Source: an uncultured Alphaproteobacteria bacterium (GTDB taxonomy: Bacteria > Pseudomonadota > Alphaproteobacteria > Rhodospirillales > Rhodospirillaceae). From it: a stretch of 64,000 bases of DNA. Below the pieces are notes generated by a model. The model made no database searches. It was given only the letters and a program-made list of their open reading frames with translations, and had not been told where the DNA came from. Made by a program: the position numbers and the translations under genes. Positions 19,463 to 28,236 of this stretch are shown here, piece by piece (the stretch's first letter is position 1; each line of letters begins with the position of its first letter). The stretch lies in NCBI GenBank assembly GCA_900079695.1, contig LT599022.1, positions 462,287 through 526,286 of the forward strand. The letters are read 5' to 3'.

Positions 19463-21021
19463 CAATGATCTCCTCCCGGTTGGGGCGCGGCCTGGGGTTT
19501 GCGCGCCAGCAGCACCACGCCGATCGCCGCCAGCGAGATCCAGGCCATCGCCCAGAACACGTCGAGGAAGCTCATCACCGTCGCCTCACGCATCACCATC
19601 CGGCCGAGGGTGCGCGCCGCCGCGGCGGTCGGGTCGATGCCGGGAAACTCGGCGAACCGCTGCGAGAGCCCCCGGAACGCGGCCTGAACCTCGGGCCGGG
19701 TCGGATCGATCGCCTCGCCGACCCGCGCCCAGTGGAAATTGGTGCGGTGTTCGAGGAGGGTGTTGATCCCCGCGAGGCCGAATGCGCCGCCGAGGTTGCG
19801 CATCAGGTTGTAGAGCCCCGAGGCGTTCTTGACCCTTTCCGGCGGCAGGGTGCCGAGGGCGAGGACGTTGGCGGGAATGATCGTGAACATGTAGCCGATG
19901 CCGCGCAAGATCTGCGGCACCACGAACTCGTTGAAGTCCCACTCGGCGGTGAGCCCGGTGAGGAGGAAATTGGACACCGCGAGGCAGCCGAAGCCGAGGC
20001 ACAGCAGCACGCGCGGGTCGACCTTGCGAGAGATGCCGCCGACGATCGGCGCGGAGAGGAATTGCGAGGCGCCGGTCACCAGCATCACCACGCCGATCTG
20101 CATCGCGTTCAGCCCGCGCACCCGCGCGAGGTACTGAGGTTGAAGATAAACAAGGCCGTAGAGCGCAATTCCGAGAATGAAGCTGAACATGCAACCGGTC
20201 GCGAAATTGCGGTCGGCAAACGCCCTGAGGTCGACGATCGGGTTCTCGGCGGTGAGGGTGCGCCAGAAGAAACCGACTCCCGCCACCGCGGCGATCACCG
20301 CGCAGGTGAAGATCGCGTCGTCTGCGAACCAGTCGTTGCGCTGACCGTCTTCCAGGACGAAGTCGAGGCAACCGAGAAACGCCGCCATCAGCACCAAGCC
20401 GACGACGTCGAGGCGGCGGATCAGGTCGAACTGCGGGTGGTCGCCGTGGACGAACGACCATACCAGCGCGGTGACGATCACGCCGGGGACGACGTTGACG
20501 AGAAACAGCCAGTGCCACGAGAAGGTTTCGGTGAGCCAGCCGCCGAGGGTCGGGCCGACGGTCGGCGCGAGGGTGGCGACGAGACCGATCATCACCGTGA
20601 TGGAGGCCTGTCGGCTGCGCGGCATCAGGGTGTAGGCGGCGGCGAACACGGTGGGGATCATCGCCCCGCCGATGAAGCCCTGGATCACCCGGAGCACGAT
20701 CATCTGCCCCATGTTCTGGGCGAACGCGCAGGCGAGCGAGGCGACGGTGAAGCCCGCCGCCGAGGCGACGAAGGTGATGCGCATGCCGAGCGCGCGGGAG
20801 ATGTAGCCCGACAGCGGGATCATCACCACTTCCGCGATCAGGTAGGCGTTCTGCACCCAGACGATCTCGTCGGCGCTCGCCGCGAGCCCCGCCTGGATCT
20901 CGGACAGCGAGGCGGCGACGATCTGGATGTCGAGGATCGCCATGAACATCCCCACCACCATGGCGAGGAAGCCGATCAGCAGGCGCGGCTCGAGGCGCTC
21001 CTTGTCCGGGGTTTCGGCCAT
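19462..21021 (-). CDS. emrB: DHA2-family MFS efflux pump (EmrB/QacA type)
   Basis: This 519-residue inner-membrane drug:H+ antiporter has the 14-helix profile of the DHA2 family. The family motif in helix 1 (LDIQIVAASLSEI), the WVQNAYL stretch and the motif C-like GPTLGGWLTE are visible. It would work with the EmrA-like periplasmic adaptor encoded just upstream (one-base overlap) and a TolC channel. The substrates are unknown. Confidence 0.9.
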   Translation of the reverse strand: MAETPDKERLEPRLLIGFLAMVVGMFMAILDIQIVAASLSEIQAGLAASADEIVWVQNAYLIAEVVMIPLSGYISRALGMRITFVASAAGFTVASLACAFAQNMGQMIVLRVIQGFIGGAMIPTVFAAAYTLMPRSRQASITVMIGLVATLAPTVGPTLGGWLTETFSWHWLFLVNVVPGVIVTALVWSFVHGDHPQFDLIRRLDVVGLVLMAAFLGCLDFVLEDGQRNDWFADDAIFTCAVIAAVAGVGFFWRTLTAENPIVDLRAFADRNFATGCMFSFILGIALYGLVYLQPQYLARVRGLNAMQIGVVMLVTGASQFLSAPIVGGISRKVDPRVLLCLGFGCLAVSNFLLTGLTAEWDFNEFVVPQILRGIGYMFTIIPANVLALGTLPPERVKNASGLYNLMRNLGGAFGLAGINTLLEHRTNFHWARVGEAIDPTRPEVQAAFRGLSQRFAEFPGIDPTAAAARTLGRMVMREATVMSFLDVFWAMAWISLAAIGVVLLARKPQAAPQPGGDH

Positions 21022-22121
21022 CAGCGCTGGGCCGCGGTCTGCGGCGCCGAGGCCTCGGCTTCGCGCCGGGCGAACGCGTTGGCGCGGGTGAGCCCGGCGT
21101 CGTCGCCCCGGGTGTCGACATGGGCCTCCACCGACATGCCGGGAATCAGCAGCGCGTCGCGTGCGGAGCGGTCGAGGCGGATCTTCACCGGAATGCGCTG
21201 GACGATCTTGGTGAAGTTGCCGGTGGCGTTCTCCGGCGGCAACAGGCTGAACATCGCCCCCGAGCCCGGCGACACGCTGTCGACCACGCCCTTGAAGCTA
21301 CGGGTCTTGTAGGCGTCGACGTCGATCTCGACCGGCTGGCCGGGGCGCATCCGCGCCACCTGGGTTTCCTTGAAGTTCGCGACGACGTAGACCTCCGCCA
21401 CCGGCACCACGCTCATCGCCTGCTGACCGGCGGAGAGGAATTGCCCGAGGCGGACGCCGCGGTTGCCGACGACGCCGTCCACCGGGGCGCGGATGACGGT
21501 GTCGGCCAGGCGGATCCGCGCGGCGTCGAGCGCGGCGGTTTGCGCCTCGGCCTCCGCCTGCGCCTGGACGCGCTCGGCGGCCTGAAGGGCGAGGCGGCTT
21601 TCCTGGGTGGCGAGAGAGGCGGCGATGCGCTCCACCTCGGCGCCCGCCTTGGCGGCGTCGGCGCGCGCCGATTGCATCCGCTGTTCGGAGGCGTATTGCG
21701 CGGCGTTGAGCTTGGCGTAGCGGGCGAGATCGGCGCTGGCGCGGGTGCGTTCCGCCTCGGCGGCGCGGAGTTGGGCGCGGGTTTCGACGATCGCCGCGCG
21801 GGTCACCGCGAGGTTGGCCTCCGCCACCGTCACCGCCGCCCGCGCGGCTTCGAGCGCGGCGGCCTGCTGGTCGACCGCGGCGCGATAGTCGGCGTCGTCG
21901 ATCGTCAGCAGCACGTCGCCTGCGTGGACCGGCTGGTTGTCGCCCACCGCGACGACGGCGACCCGGCCCGCGACCTTGGCGGCGATCCCGACGATGTCGC
22001 CGTCGATGGTGGCGTTGTCGGTGGTCTCGACGAAGCGGCCGTGAGTGTACCAGTTCCAGCCGTAGAGGGTGGCGGCGCAACCCGCCAGGGCGGCGACGGC
22101 GATGACGATCGGCTTGCGCAT
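21021..22121 (-). CDS. emrA: HlyD-family periplasmic adaptor of the efflux pump (EmrA type)
   Basis: This 366-residue membrane-fusion protein links the EmrB-type pump to an outer-membrane channel. It has an N-terminal membrane anchor (about residues 4-24), a lipoyl/barrel-sandwich half-motif (about 45-75), a long alpha-helical hairpin rich in Ala, Glu and Arg (about 80-200), the second lipoyl half (IRAPVDGVVGNRGVRLGQ) and a beta-barrel domain. It is the first gene of the emrA-emrB-tetR operon and is divergent from tatA. Confidence 0.9.
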   Translation of the reverse strand: MRKPIVIAVAALAGCAATLYGWNWYTHGRFVETTDNATIDGDIVGIAAKVAGRVAVVAVGDNQPVHAGDVLLTIDDADYRAAVDQQAAALEAARAAVTVAEANLAVTRAAIVETRAQLRAAEAERTRASADLARYAKLNAAQYASEQRMQSARADAAKAGAEVERIAASLATQESRLALQAAERVQAQAEAEAQTAALDAARIRLADTVIRAPVDGVVGNRGVRLGQFLSAGQQAMSVVPVAEVYVVANFKETQVARMRPGQPVEIDVDAYKTRSFKGVVDSVSPGSGAMFSLLPPENATGNFTKIVQRIPVKIRLDRSARDALLIPGMSVEAHVDTRGDDAGLTRANAFARREAEASAPQTAAQR

Positions 22122-22161
22122 CGAAGGATCCTGTCTGAATTCGGGAACGCGGACTGTATGC

Positions 22162-22185
22162 TTACTGGACCGCGCAGTCCACTAA
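22162..22185. promoter_or_regulatory. 24-bp dyad upstream of emrA, probable TetR operator
   Basis: The arms TTACTGGACCGC (22162-22173) and GCAGTCCACTAA (22174-22185) are inverted repeats pairing at 10 of 12 positions, with a continuous TGGAC/GTCCA core. The site lies 41 bases upstream of the emrA start, in the divergent region towards tatA. Its size and symmetry fit a TetR-family operator. Confidence 0.6.
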
Positions 22186-22291
22186 ATAAGGCGTCGCTCG
22201 ATTGCATGCAACGGGCTAATCTGTCATCATCCTTCCGGATCGGACCGGCGGCCGCCGGAGTCCGTCGTTCCCGCAGCAAAGAGAGAATTCG

Positions 22292-22489
22292 ATGAGCCTC
22301 GGGCCGTTGCAGATTCTGCTGATTATCGTGGTCGTCCTGCTGCTGTTCGGCGCGGGCAAGATTCCGCGACTGATGGGCGACGTCGCCAAGGGGATCAACG
22401 CCTTCAAGCGCGGCATGAAGGAAGGCGCGGACGACGAAACCCCGCCCAAGCAGATCGACAAGGACGAGTCCAAGTCCGACAAGCCCTGA
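22292..22489 (+). CDS. tatA: Sec-independent protein translocase protein TatA
   Basis: This is the pore-forming subunit of the twin-arginine translocase. The 65-residue protein has the short N-terminal membrane helix (about residues 5-20), the FGAGKIPRL hinge, an amphipathic helix ([16 protein letters not shown]) and an acidic/lysine-rich tail. AGAGA lies seven bases before the start. It heads the tatABC operon. Confidence 0.93.
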   Translation: MSLGPLQILLIIVVVLLLFGAGKIPRLMGDVAKGINAFKRGMKEGADDETPPKQIDKDESKSDKP

Positions 22490-22522
22490 TCCCGGGCGAA
22501 CAACCGAAGCACGGAACGCGCG

Positions 22523-22921
22523 ATGTTTGATATCGGCGGGTGGGAACTGGCCCTGATCGTCGTGATCGCGGTATTCGTGATCGGGCCGAAGGAACTGCCC
22601 GCGACCCTGCGGACCTTCGGCCGGGTGATGGCCCGGGTGCGGTCGCTCACCACCAGTTTCCGCCTGCATGTCGACGACATGATTCGCGAGGCCGAGCTTG
22701 AGGACCTGCGCAAGGCCGCCGACGCGGCCCGGCACAAGGACTTCGGTCGGATCGTCGAGGACGCGGTGGATCCGGATCGCGAGGTGCGCGCCGCCTTCGA
22801 CGAGGCCGCCGACGCCGCCCGGCTCGATCCGCGACCGTTCGAATCCGAGGTCGCGCCGCCCGCAGATACGCCGCCCGAACCGCCCGCCGCCGAAGTTCCC
22901 GAGGACAAGCCGAAGCCATGA
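22523..22921 (+). CDS. tatB: Sec-independent protein translocase protein TatB
   Basis: TatB forms the twin-arginine signal receptor with TatC. The 132-residue protein begins MFDIGGWELALIVVIAVFVIG, the membrane helix of the family, with the conserved GPKELP hinge, an amphipathic helix and a Pro-rich C-terminal tail. It overlaps tatC by four bases. Confidence 0.93.
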   Translation: MFDIGGWELALIVVIAVFVIGPKELPATLRTFGRVMARVRSLTTSFRLHVDDMIREAELEDLRKAADAARHKDFGRIVEDAVDPDREVRAAFDEAADAARLDPRPFESEVAPPADTPPEPPAAEVPEDKPKP

Positions 22922-23748
22922 GCGAAGCCGAAGAACCCGAAGGCCCGGAAGGCGATACCCCGATGCCGCTGCTCGACCATCTGATCGAGTTGCGCCGCCG
23001 CCTGATGTTCGCGGCGCTCGGGTTCGTGGTGGCGTTCGCGCTGTGCTACTGGGTGTCGCTCGACATCTACGATCTTCTGATGCGGCCGCTCGCGCGGGTG
23101 ATGGCGGAGGTCGGCGGCACCCAGCGGATGATCTACACGGCGCTGACCGAGGGGTTCTTCACCCAGGTCAAGGTCGCCGCGTTCGGCGCGCTGTTCCTCT
23201 CCTTTCCGCTGGTGGCGACGCAGCTCTGGCTGTTCGTCGCCCCCGGCCTCTACCGCGACGAAAAGCGCGCGCTGCTGCCGTTCCTGGTGGCGAGCCCGAT
23301 CCTGTTCGTGCTCGGCGCGATGCTGGTGTACTTCCTGATCATTCCGATGGCCTGGAAGTTCCTGCTCGGCTTCCAGACCGGCGCGGGCGAGACGGTGCTG
23401 CCGATTCAGCTCGAAGCGCGGGTGGGGGAGTATCTCTCGCTGATCATGACGCTGATCTTCGCGTTCGGCGTCAGCTTCCAGTTGCCGGTGCTGCTGACCT
23501 TGCTCGCGCGCGTCGGCCTGATCGAGAGCGCGCAGCTCGCGTCGAAGCGGCGCTACGCGATCGTCTTCGCGTTCGTCGTCGGGGCGGTGCTGACGCCGCC
23601 CGACATGATCAGCCAGATTGGCCTCGCGGTGCCGCTGATCCTGCTCTACGAGGGGTCGATCATCGCCTGCCGCCGCATCGAACGCACCCGCGCCGCCGCC
23701 GAGGCGGCGGACGCCGCAACCCAGGACGGCCCGCCGCCGCCGCCGTGA
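22918..23748 (+). CDS. tatC: Sec-independent protein translocase protein TatC
   Basis: TatC is the main membrane receptor for folded proteins bearing RR signal peptides. The 276-residue protein contains the family's N-terminal MPLLDHLIELRRRL, six predicted helices, and the first-loop and C-terminal regions VLTPPDMISQIGLAVPLILLYE. It has an acidic N-terminal extension and a Pro-rich tail. It completes tatABC and is followed after 71 bases by serS. Confidence 0.95.
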   Translation: MSEAEEPEGPEGDTPMPLLDHLIELRRRLMFAALGFVVAFALCYWVSLDIYDLLMRPLARVMAEVGGTQRMIYTALTEGFFTQVKVAAFGALFLSFPLVATQLWLFVAPGLYRDEKRALLPFLVASPILFVLGAMLVYFLIIPMAWKFLLGFQTGAGETVLPIQLEARVGEYLSLIMTLIFAFGVSFQLPVLLTLLARVGLIESAQLASKRRYAIVFAFVVGAVLTPPDMISQIGLAVPLILLYEGSIIACRRIERTRAAAEAADAATQDGPPPPP

Positions 23749-23819
23749 TCGCGGGTGGACGGCCGCGCGCGCCGGGGCTATAACCCGAGCGCGTAGGCTA
23801 CGAAAAAGGTATTCCTCCG

Positions 23820-25100
23820 ATGCTCGACATCCGCCAGATCCGCGACAACCCCGAACTCCTCGACGCCGCGCTGGCGCGGCGCGGCAAGCCCGCGATGGCC
23901 GGGGCGGTGATCGCCCTCGACCGCGAGCGCCGCCAGATGCAGACCTCGTGGCAGGAGATGCAGGCGCGCCGCAACGAGGCCTCGCGGCAGGTGGGCGCGG
24001 TGAAAAAGGCGGGCGGCGACGCCCAGGCCCTGATCGACGAGGTGGCGAGCCTCAAGACCCGGATGGCCGAGCTCGAAGAGGCGGAGAAGCGGAACGCCGC
24101 CGATCTCGAACTGCTGCTGCTCGGCATTCCCAATATGCCCGCCGACGACGTGCCCGAGGGCATCGACGAGGCCTCCAACGTCGAGCGCATGCGGGTCGGT
24201 CGGCCGCGCGACTTCGCGTTCGCGCCGCTCGAACACGATGCGATCGGCGAGGGCCTGGGCCTGATGTCGTTCGACGACGCGGCCAAGCTCTCGGGCGCGC
24301 GTTTCGTGGTGCTCAAGGGACCGCTCGCGCGGCTGGAGCGGGCGCTCGGCCAGTTCATGCTCGATCTCCATACCGGCGAGCACGGCTACGAGGAGGTGTC
24401 GCCGCCGGTTCTGGTGCGCGACAACGCGGTGCGCGGTACCGGTCAGCTGCCGAAATTCGCCGAGGATCTGTTCCGCACCGAGAACGGCTTTTGGCTGATT
24501 CCCACCGCCGAGGTGCCGCTGACCAATCTCGTCGCCGACGCGATCCTCGAGGAGAAGGCGCTGCCGAAGCGCTTCACCGCGCTCACCGCGTGTTTCCGCT
24601 CCGAGGCCGGGGCGGCGGGCAAGGACACCCGCGGGATGATCCGCCAGCACCAGTTCTACAAGGTCGAACTGGTGTCGATCACCACGCCCGAGGCTTCCGA
24701 CGACGAACAGCAGCGGATGCTCGGGTGCGCCGAGGCGGTGCTGAAGCGTCTGGAGCTGCCCTACCGCGTGATGGCTCTGTGCGCCGGCGACATGGGGGCG
24801 ACCGCGCGCCGCACCTTCGATCTCGAAGTGTGGCTGCCGGGGCAGAACCGCTACCGCGAGATTTCCAGCTGCTCGACCTGCGGCGACTATCAGGCACGGC
24901 GGATGGCGGCGCGCTATCGTCCGGCGGGCGAGGCCAAGGGCACGCGGTTCGTGCACACGCTCAACGGTTCGGGCGTGGCGGTCGGCCGCGCGCTCGTCGC
25001 GGTTCTCGAAAACTATCAGCAGGCGGACGGCTCGGTGGTGATCCCCGACGCTCTGCGTCCCTATATGGGCGGCATCGAAATTCTGAAGAGGCAGTCATGA
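23820..25100 (+). CDS. serS: Seryl-tRNA synthetase
   Basis: This enzyme charges tRNA-Ser and tRNA-Sec. The 426-residue class II synthetase has the N-terminal antiparallel coiled-coil arm (about residues 30-100) that contacts the long variable arm of tRNA-Ser. Catalytic motif 2 ([21 protein letters not shown]) and motif 3 ([16 protein letters not shown]) are intact. Its TGA overlaps the surE start by four bases. Confidence 0.97.
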   Translation: MLDIRQIRDNPELLDAALARRGKPAMAGAVIALDRERRQMQTSWQEMQARRNEASRQVGAVKKAGGDAQALIDEVASLKTRMAELEEAEKRNAADLELLLLGIPNMPADDVPEGIDEASNVERMRVGRPRDFAFAPLEHDAIGEGLGLMSFDDAAKLSGARFVVLKGPLARLERALGQFMLDLHTGEHGYEEVSPPVLVRDNAVRGTGQLPKFAEDLFRTENGFWLIPTAEVPLTNLVADAILEEKALPKRFTALTACFRSEAGAAGKDTRGMIRQHQFYKVELVSITTPEASDDEQQRMLGCAEAVLKRLELPYRVMALCAGDMGATARRTFDLEVWLPGQNRYREISSCSTCGDYQARRMAARYRPAGEAKGTRFVHTLNGSGVAVGRALVAVLENYQQADGSVVIPDALRPYMGGIEILKRQS

Positions 25101-25903
25101 GGCTTTCCGGATCGCAACCGATCCCGCTCAAGAACGCGCGCATTCTCCTCACCAACGACGACGGCATCCTCTCGCCCGGGCTCAAGGTGCTCGAAAGCGT
25201 GGCGCAGGGCCTCGGCGCGGAGGTGTGGGTGGTGGCCCCCGAGACCGAACATTCCGGCGCGGGGCATTCGCTCACCCTGCACCAGCCGCTGCGCTGGCGG
25301 CAGATCGCCGAGCGCCGCTTCGCCGTCGAGGGCACGCCCACCGACTGCGTGCTTCTGGCGATCAACAAGTTCATGGCCGAGGCGCGGCCGACCCTGGTGC
25401 TCTCGGGCATCAACCGCGGCGCCAACCTCGGCGACGACGTCACCTATTCGGGCACCGTCGCGGGCGCGATGGAGGCGACGCTGCTCGGCGTTCCGGCGAT
25501 CGCGCTGAGCCAGGTGCTGCGCGCGCAGGAGCCGGTGAAGTGGCGCACCGCCGAGGTTCACGCGCCGGAGGTGATCGCGGCGCTGTGCTCGCGCGGCTGG
25601 CCGGGCGACGTGCTGATGTCGGTGAATTTCCCCAACGTGCCCGCGCCCGCGGTGGCGGGGACGGTGCTCGCGCCGCAGGGCCATCACAAGGTCGGCGACA
25701 ATCTCGTCGAGCGCATCGACCCGCGCGGCCGCCCCTACATCTGGATCGGCCAGCTTCATGCCGACACCCAGCTGGTGGAGGGCAGCGACATGGAGCGCAG
25801 CGACGCGGGGTGGGTGACGGTGACGCCGCTCACCGTCAACCTCACCCATCGCGACACCCTCGAACACCTGGCGGGCGTCTTCGACGCCGGCTCGGTCGCC
25901 TGA
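25097..25903 (+). CDS. surE: 5'/3'-nucleotidase SurE
   Basis: SurE is a metal-dependent survival-protein nucleotidase acting on nucleoside monophosphates. The 268-residue protein has the metal-binding [13 protein letters not shown] near its N terminus and the signature [18 protein letters not shown] with its conserved Asn and Ser. The N terminus carries about a 12-residue extension. The gene is coupled to serS by an ATGA overlap and followed after ten bases by pcm, matching the classical surE-pcm-nlpD order. Confidence 0.95.
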   Translation: MRLSGSQPIPLKNARILLTNDDGILSPGLKVLESVAQGLGAEVWVVAPETEHSGAGHSLTLHQPLRWRQIAERRFAVEGTPTDCVLLAINKFMAEARPTLVLSGINRGANLGDDVTYSGTVAGAMEATLLGVPAIALSQVLRAQEPVKWRTAEVHAPEVIAALCSRGWPGDVLMSVNFPNVPAPAVAGTVLAPQGHHKVGDNLVERIDPRGRPYIWIGQLHADTQLVEGSDMERSDAGWVTVTPLTVNLTHRDTLEHLAGVFDAGSVA

Positions 25904-25913
25904 CGGATGGCCG

Positions 25914-26555
25914 ATGAACCCGGCGCTGCGCATCCGCTTGCTGATGGAGCTGAGGCGATCGGGGATTGCGGACACGCGGGTGCTGGCGGCGGTCGAGAAG
26001 GTGCCGCGCGAACTGTTCGTCGAGGAGCCGTTCGCCGATCAGGCGTGGGACAACGCGGCGCTGCCGATCGGCTGCGGCCAGACCATCAGCCAACCCCTGG
26101 TGGTCGGCCTGATGACCCAGGCGCTCGACATCTCCGGGCGGTGCAAGGTGCTGGAGATCGGCACCGGCTCCGGCTATCAGACCGCGGTGCTGGCGCAGCT
26201 CTCGCGCCGGGTCTATACCCTCGAACGCCACAAGCCGCTGCTCGGTCAGGCGGAGGCGCGGTTCCGCCTGCTCCGCCTCACCAACATCGTGGCGATGCAC
26301 GGCGACGGCATGCGCGGCTGGCCCGCGCAGGCGCCGTTCGAGCGCATCCTCGTGACCGCCGCGGCGCGCGAACTGCCGCAGCCGCTGCTCGATCAGCTCG
26401 CGGTGGGCGGCGTGCTGGTGACGCCTCTCGATACCGGCCCGGAGCGTCAGGAGGTGGTGCGGGTGCGCCGCACCGAGAGCGGCTTCGCCACCGAGGCGTT
26501 GTTTCCGGTGCGGTTCGTGCCGCTCGTTTCCGGGGTGCCGGAAGACGCCGGATGA
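25914..26555 (+). CDS. pcm: Protein-L-isoaspartate O-methyltransferase
   Basis: This repair enzyme methylates isoaspartyl residues in damaged proteins using SAM. The 213-residue protein shows the PIMT hallmarks GCGQTISQP (substrate loop), motif I VLEIGTGSGYQTAVLA and the post-motif region RILVTAAARELPQPLLDQL. It is the canonical PIMT of the window; compare the divergent paralogue at 4305-4958. Confidence 0.95.
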   Translation: MNPALRIRLLMELRRSGIADTRVLAAVEKVPRELFVEEPFADQAWDNAALPIGCGQTISQPLVVGLMTQALDISGRCKVLEIGTGSGYQTAVLAQLSRRVYTLERHKPLLGQAEARFRLLRLTNIVAMHGDGMRGWPAQAPFERILVTAAARELPQPLLDQLAVGGVLVTPLDTGPERQEVVRVRRTESGFATEALFPVRFVPLVSGVPEDAG

Positions 26556-26600
26556 CCCGGGGCGTTGTCCGCCCGGCCGTGCCCCTGTAGAGTGACGGGC

Positions 26601-27539
26601 ATGGGAAAGTCCGCCGCAATCTGGGGGTTGGTCGTGCTGCTGGTGCTTTCGGGGTGCTCCGGCGTGCGCCTCGGCGGCTCCTACGGCGGACCGCGCATCG
26701 GTCCCGGCCAGTACGTGGTGCAGAGGGGCGACACCGTCTACGGCATCGCCACCGCCCACGGGGTGCCGATGCGCAGCTTCATCGAGCTCAATCACCTCGA
26801 CCCGCCCTACACCCTGTTCGTCGGCCAGGTGCTGACGATTCCACCCAGGCCCACCCATGTGGTGCGGCGCGGCGACACCGTCTACCGCATCGCCCAGACT
26901 TACAACGTCGACATGAGCGCGCTGGTGCGGGTCAACGACCTCGCGCCGCCCTACGTGATCTACGTCGGGCAGGTGTTGCAGTTGCCCGGAACCACCGAGC
27001 CGCGGGACGACCCGCCCGCGGTCGCCGCCGCGCCCGCACCGGTTCCGGCTTCCGGCGAGCCCGCGGGGGGGGCGCAGGCACCGCCGCCCACCGCATCCGA
27101 GACCCGCGTCGCCGCCTTGCCGCCGCCCAAGGCCGAGGCGATTCCCACGCCGCCGCCGCGCCAGGGCAGGGGGCTCGAGTGGCCGGTGCGGGGCAAGGTG
27201 ATCGTTCCCTACGGCACCACCGCCAAGGGAATGCGCAACGACGGCATCAACATCTCCGCCAAGGTCGGCACTTCGATCCGCGCGGCGGAGGCCGGGGTCG
27301 TCGCCTATGCGGGCAATGAACTCAAGGGCTTCGGGAACATGCTTCTCCTGAAGCATCAAGGCGGGCTGATCACCACCTATGCCCATGCCGACGAACTCAA
27401 GGTGCAGCGCGGCGCGACGGTGAAGCGCGGACAGATCATCGCCTCGGTCGGCCAGAGCGGTTCGGTTTCGTCGCCGCAGCTCCACTTCGAGGTGCGCGAG
27501 GGATCGAAGGCGGTGGACCCGATGAAGTACCTGGACTGA
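26601..27539 (+). CDS. nlpD: NlpD-like lipoprotein: two LysM domains plus degenerate M23 peptidase domain
   Basis: This 312-residue protein has a lipoprotein signal with lipobox LSGC (Cys at about residue 19), two LysM peptidoglycan-binding modules (about 36-80 and 83-127), a Pro-rich linker and a C-terminal LytM/M23 domain (about 192-312). The first zinc-ligand motif is degenerate: RNDGIN stands where active enzymes have His, as in E. coli NlpD, while HFEVRE is retained. It is therefore probably an amidase activator in daughter-cell separation rather than a peptidase. The surE-pcm-nlpD order agrees. Confidence 0.88.
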   Translation: MGKSAAIWGLVVLLVLSGCSGVRLGGSYGGPRIGPGQYVVQRGDTVYGIATAHGVPMRSFIELNHLDPPYTLFVGQVLTIPPRPTHVVRRGDTVYRIAQTYNVDMSALVRVNDLAPPYVIYVGQVLQLPGTTEPRDDPPAVAAAPAPVPASGEPAGGAQAPPPTASETRVAALPPPKAEAIPTPPPRQGRGLEWPVRGKVIVPYGTTAKGMRNDGINISAKVGTSIRAAEAGVVAYAGNELKGFGNMLLLKHQGGLITTYAHADELKVQRGATVKRGQIIASVGQSGSVSSPQLHFEVREGSKAVDPMKYLD

Positions 27540-28202
27540 TCAGAGGCACGCCGCCAACCCGTCGAGGGACGGCAGCTCCGGCACGTCGCCGCGCAGATCG
27601 TATTCGTCGGGTGCGGCGCCGCGGTTGATCCACACGGTGCGGAAGCCGAAGGCGCGCGCCCCGGCGACGTCCCAGGCGTTCGAACTCTGGAAGCTGATCT
27701 CGCCCGGCTCCAGCACGAACGCGTCGGCGGCGAGGCGGTAGACCCGGGCGTCGGGCTTGTAGACGCCGAGCGGTTCCACCGACAAGAGCGGCATGCCGAG
27801 ATCGGCGAGCCCGGCGGCCTCGACCGCGGCTTCGAGCATTTCGCGGGTGCCGTTGGAGAGGATGCCGATCGCGATTCCCCGGGCCTTGAGCTCTTCGAGC
27901 ACGCCGCGCACCTCGGGGAAGGGGGCGAGCCCGCGATAGGCGCCGAGCAGCAGCGCGGCGAGATCGGGGCGCTTGCCGAGGCCGTGGGCCGAGAGTGCGA
28001 AGTCGAGCGCGTCGACGGTGCAGGTCCAGAAATCGGCGTGGCGGCGCATCAGGCTGCGCACCCAGGTATATTCGAGCTGCTTGGTGCGCCACGTCTGCGA
28101 GACCTGGGCGGCGGCGGGTCCGACCGCCTCGGCGTGCCGCGCGACCGCCGAGTGAACGTCGAACAGTGTTCCGTAAGCGTCGAACACGCATGCGCGAATC
28201 AT
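27540..28202 (-). CDS. (S)-2-haloacid dehalogenase, type II (HAD superfamily)
   Basis: This 220-residue HAD hydrolase has the nucleophile Asp at residue 8 (FDAYGTLFD), the LEYTW segment, SNGT (motif II Ser), the YKPD Lys and the SSNAWDVAGA signature that separates true L-2-haloacid dehalogenases from other HADs. It should hydrolyse L-2-haloalkanoic acids to D-2-hydroxy acids, although the physiological substrate may differ. Its stop abuts the stop of nlpD with no gap, so the genes converge without a terminator between them. Confidence 0.85.
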   Translation of the reverse strand: MIRACVFDAYGTLFDVHSAVARHAEAVGPAAAQVSQTWRTKQLEYTWVRSLMRRHADFWTCTVDALDFALSAHGLGKRPDLAALLLGAYRGLAPFPEVRGVLEELKARGIAIGILSNGTREMLEAAVEAAGLADLGMPLLSVEPLGVYKPDARVYRLAADAFVLEPGEISFQSSNAWDVAGARAFGFRTVWINRGAAPDEYDLRGDVPELPSLDGLAACL

Positions 28203-28236
28203 TTTCGGCCTCCCGCGGAAATCGGGTTCGGGAAAT

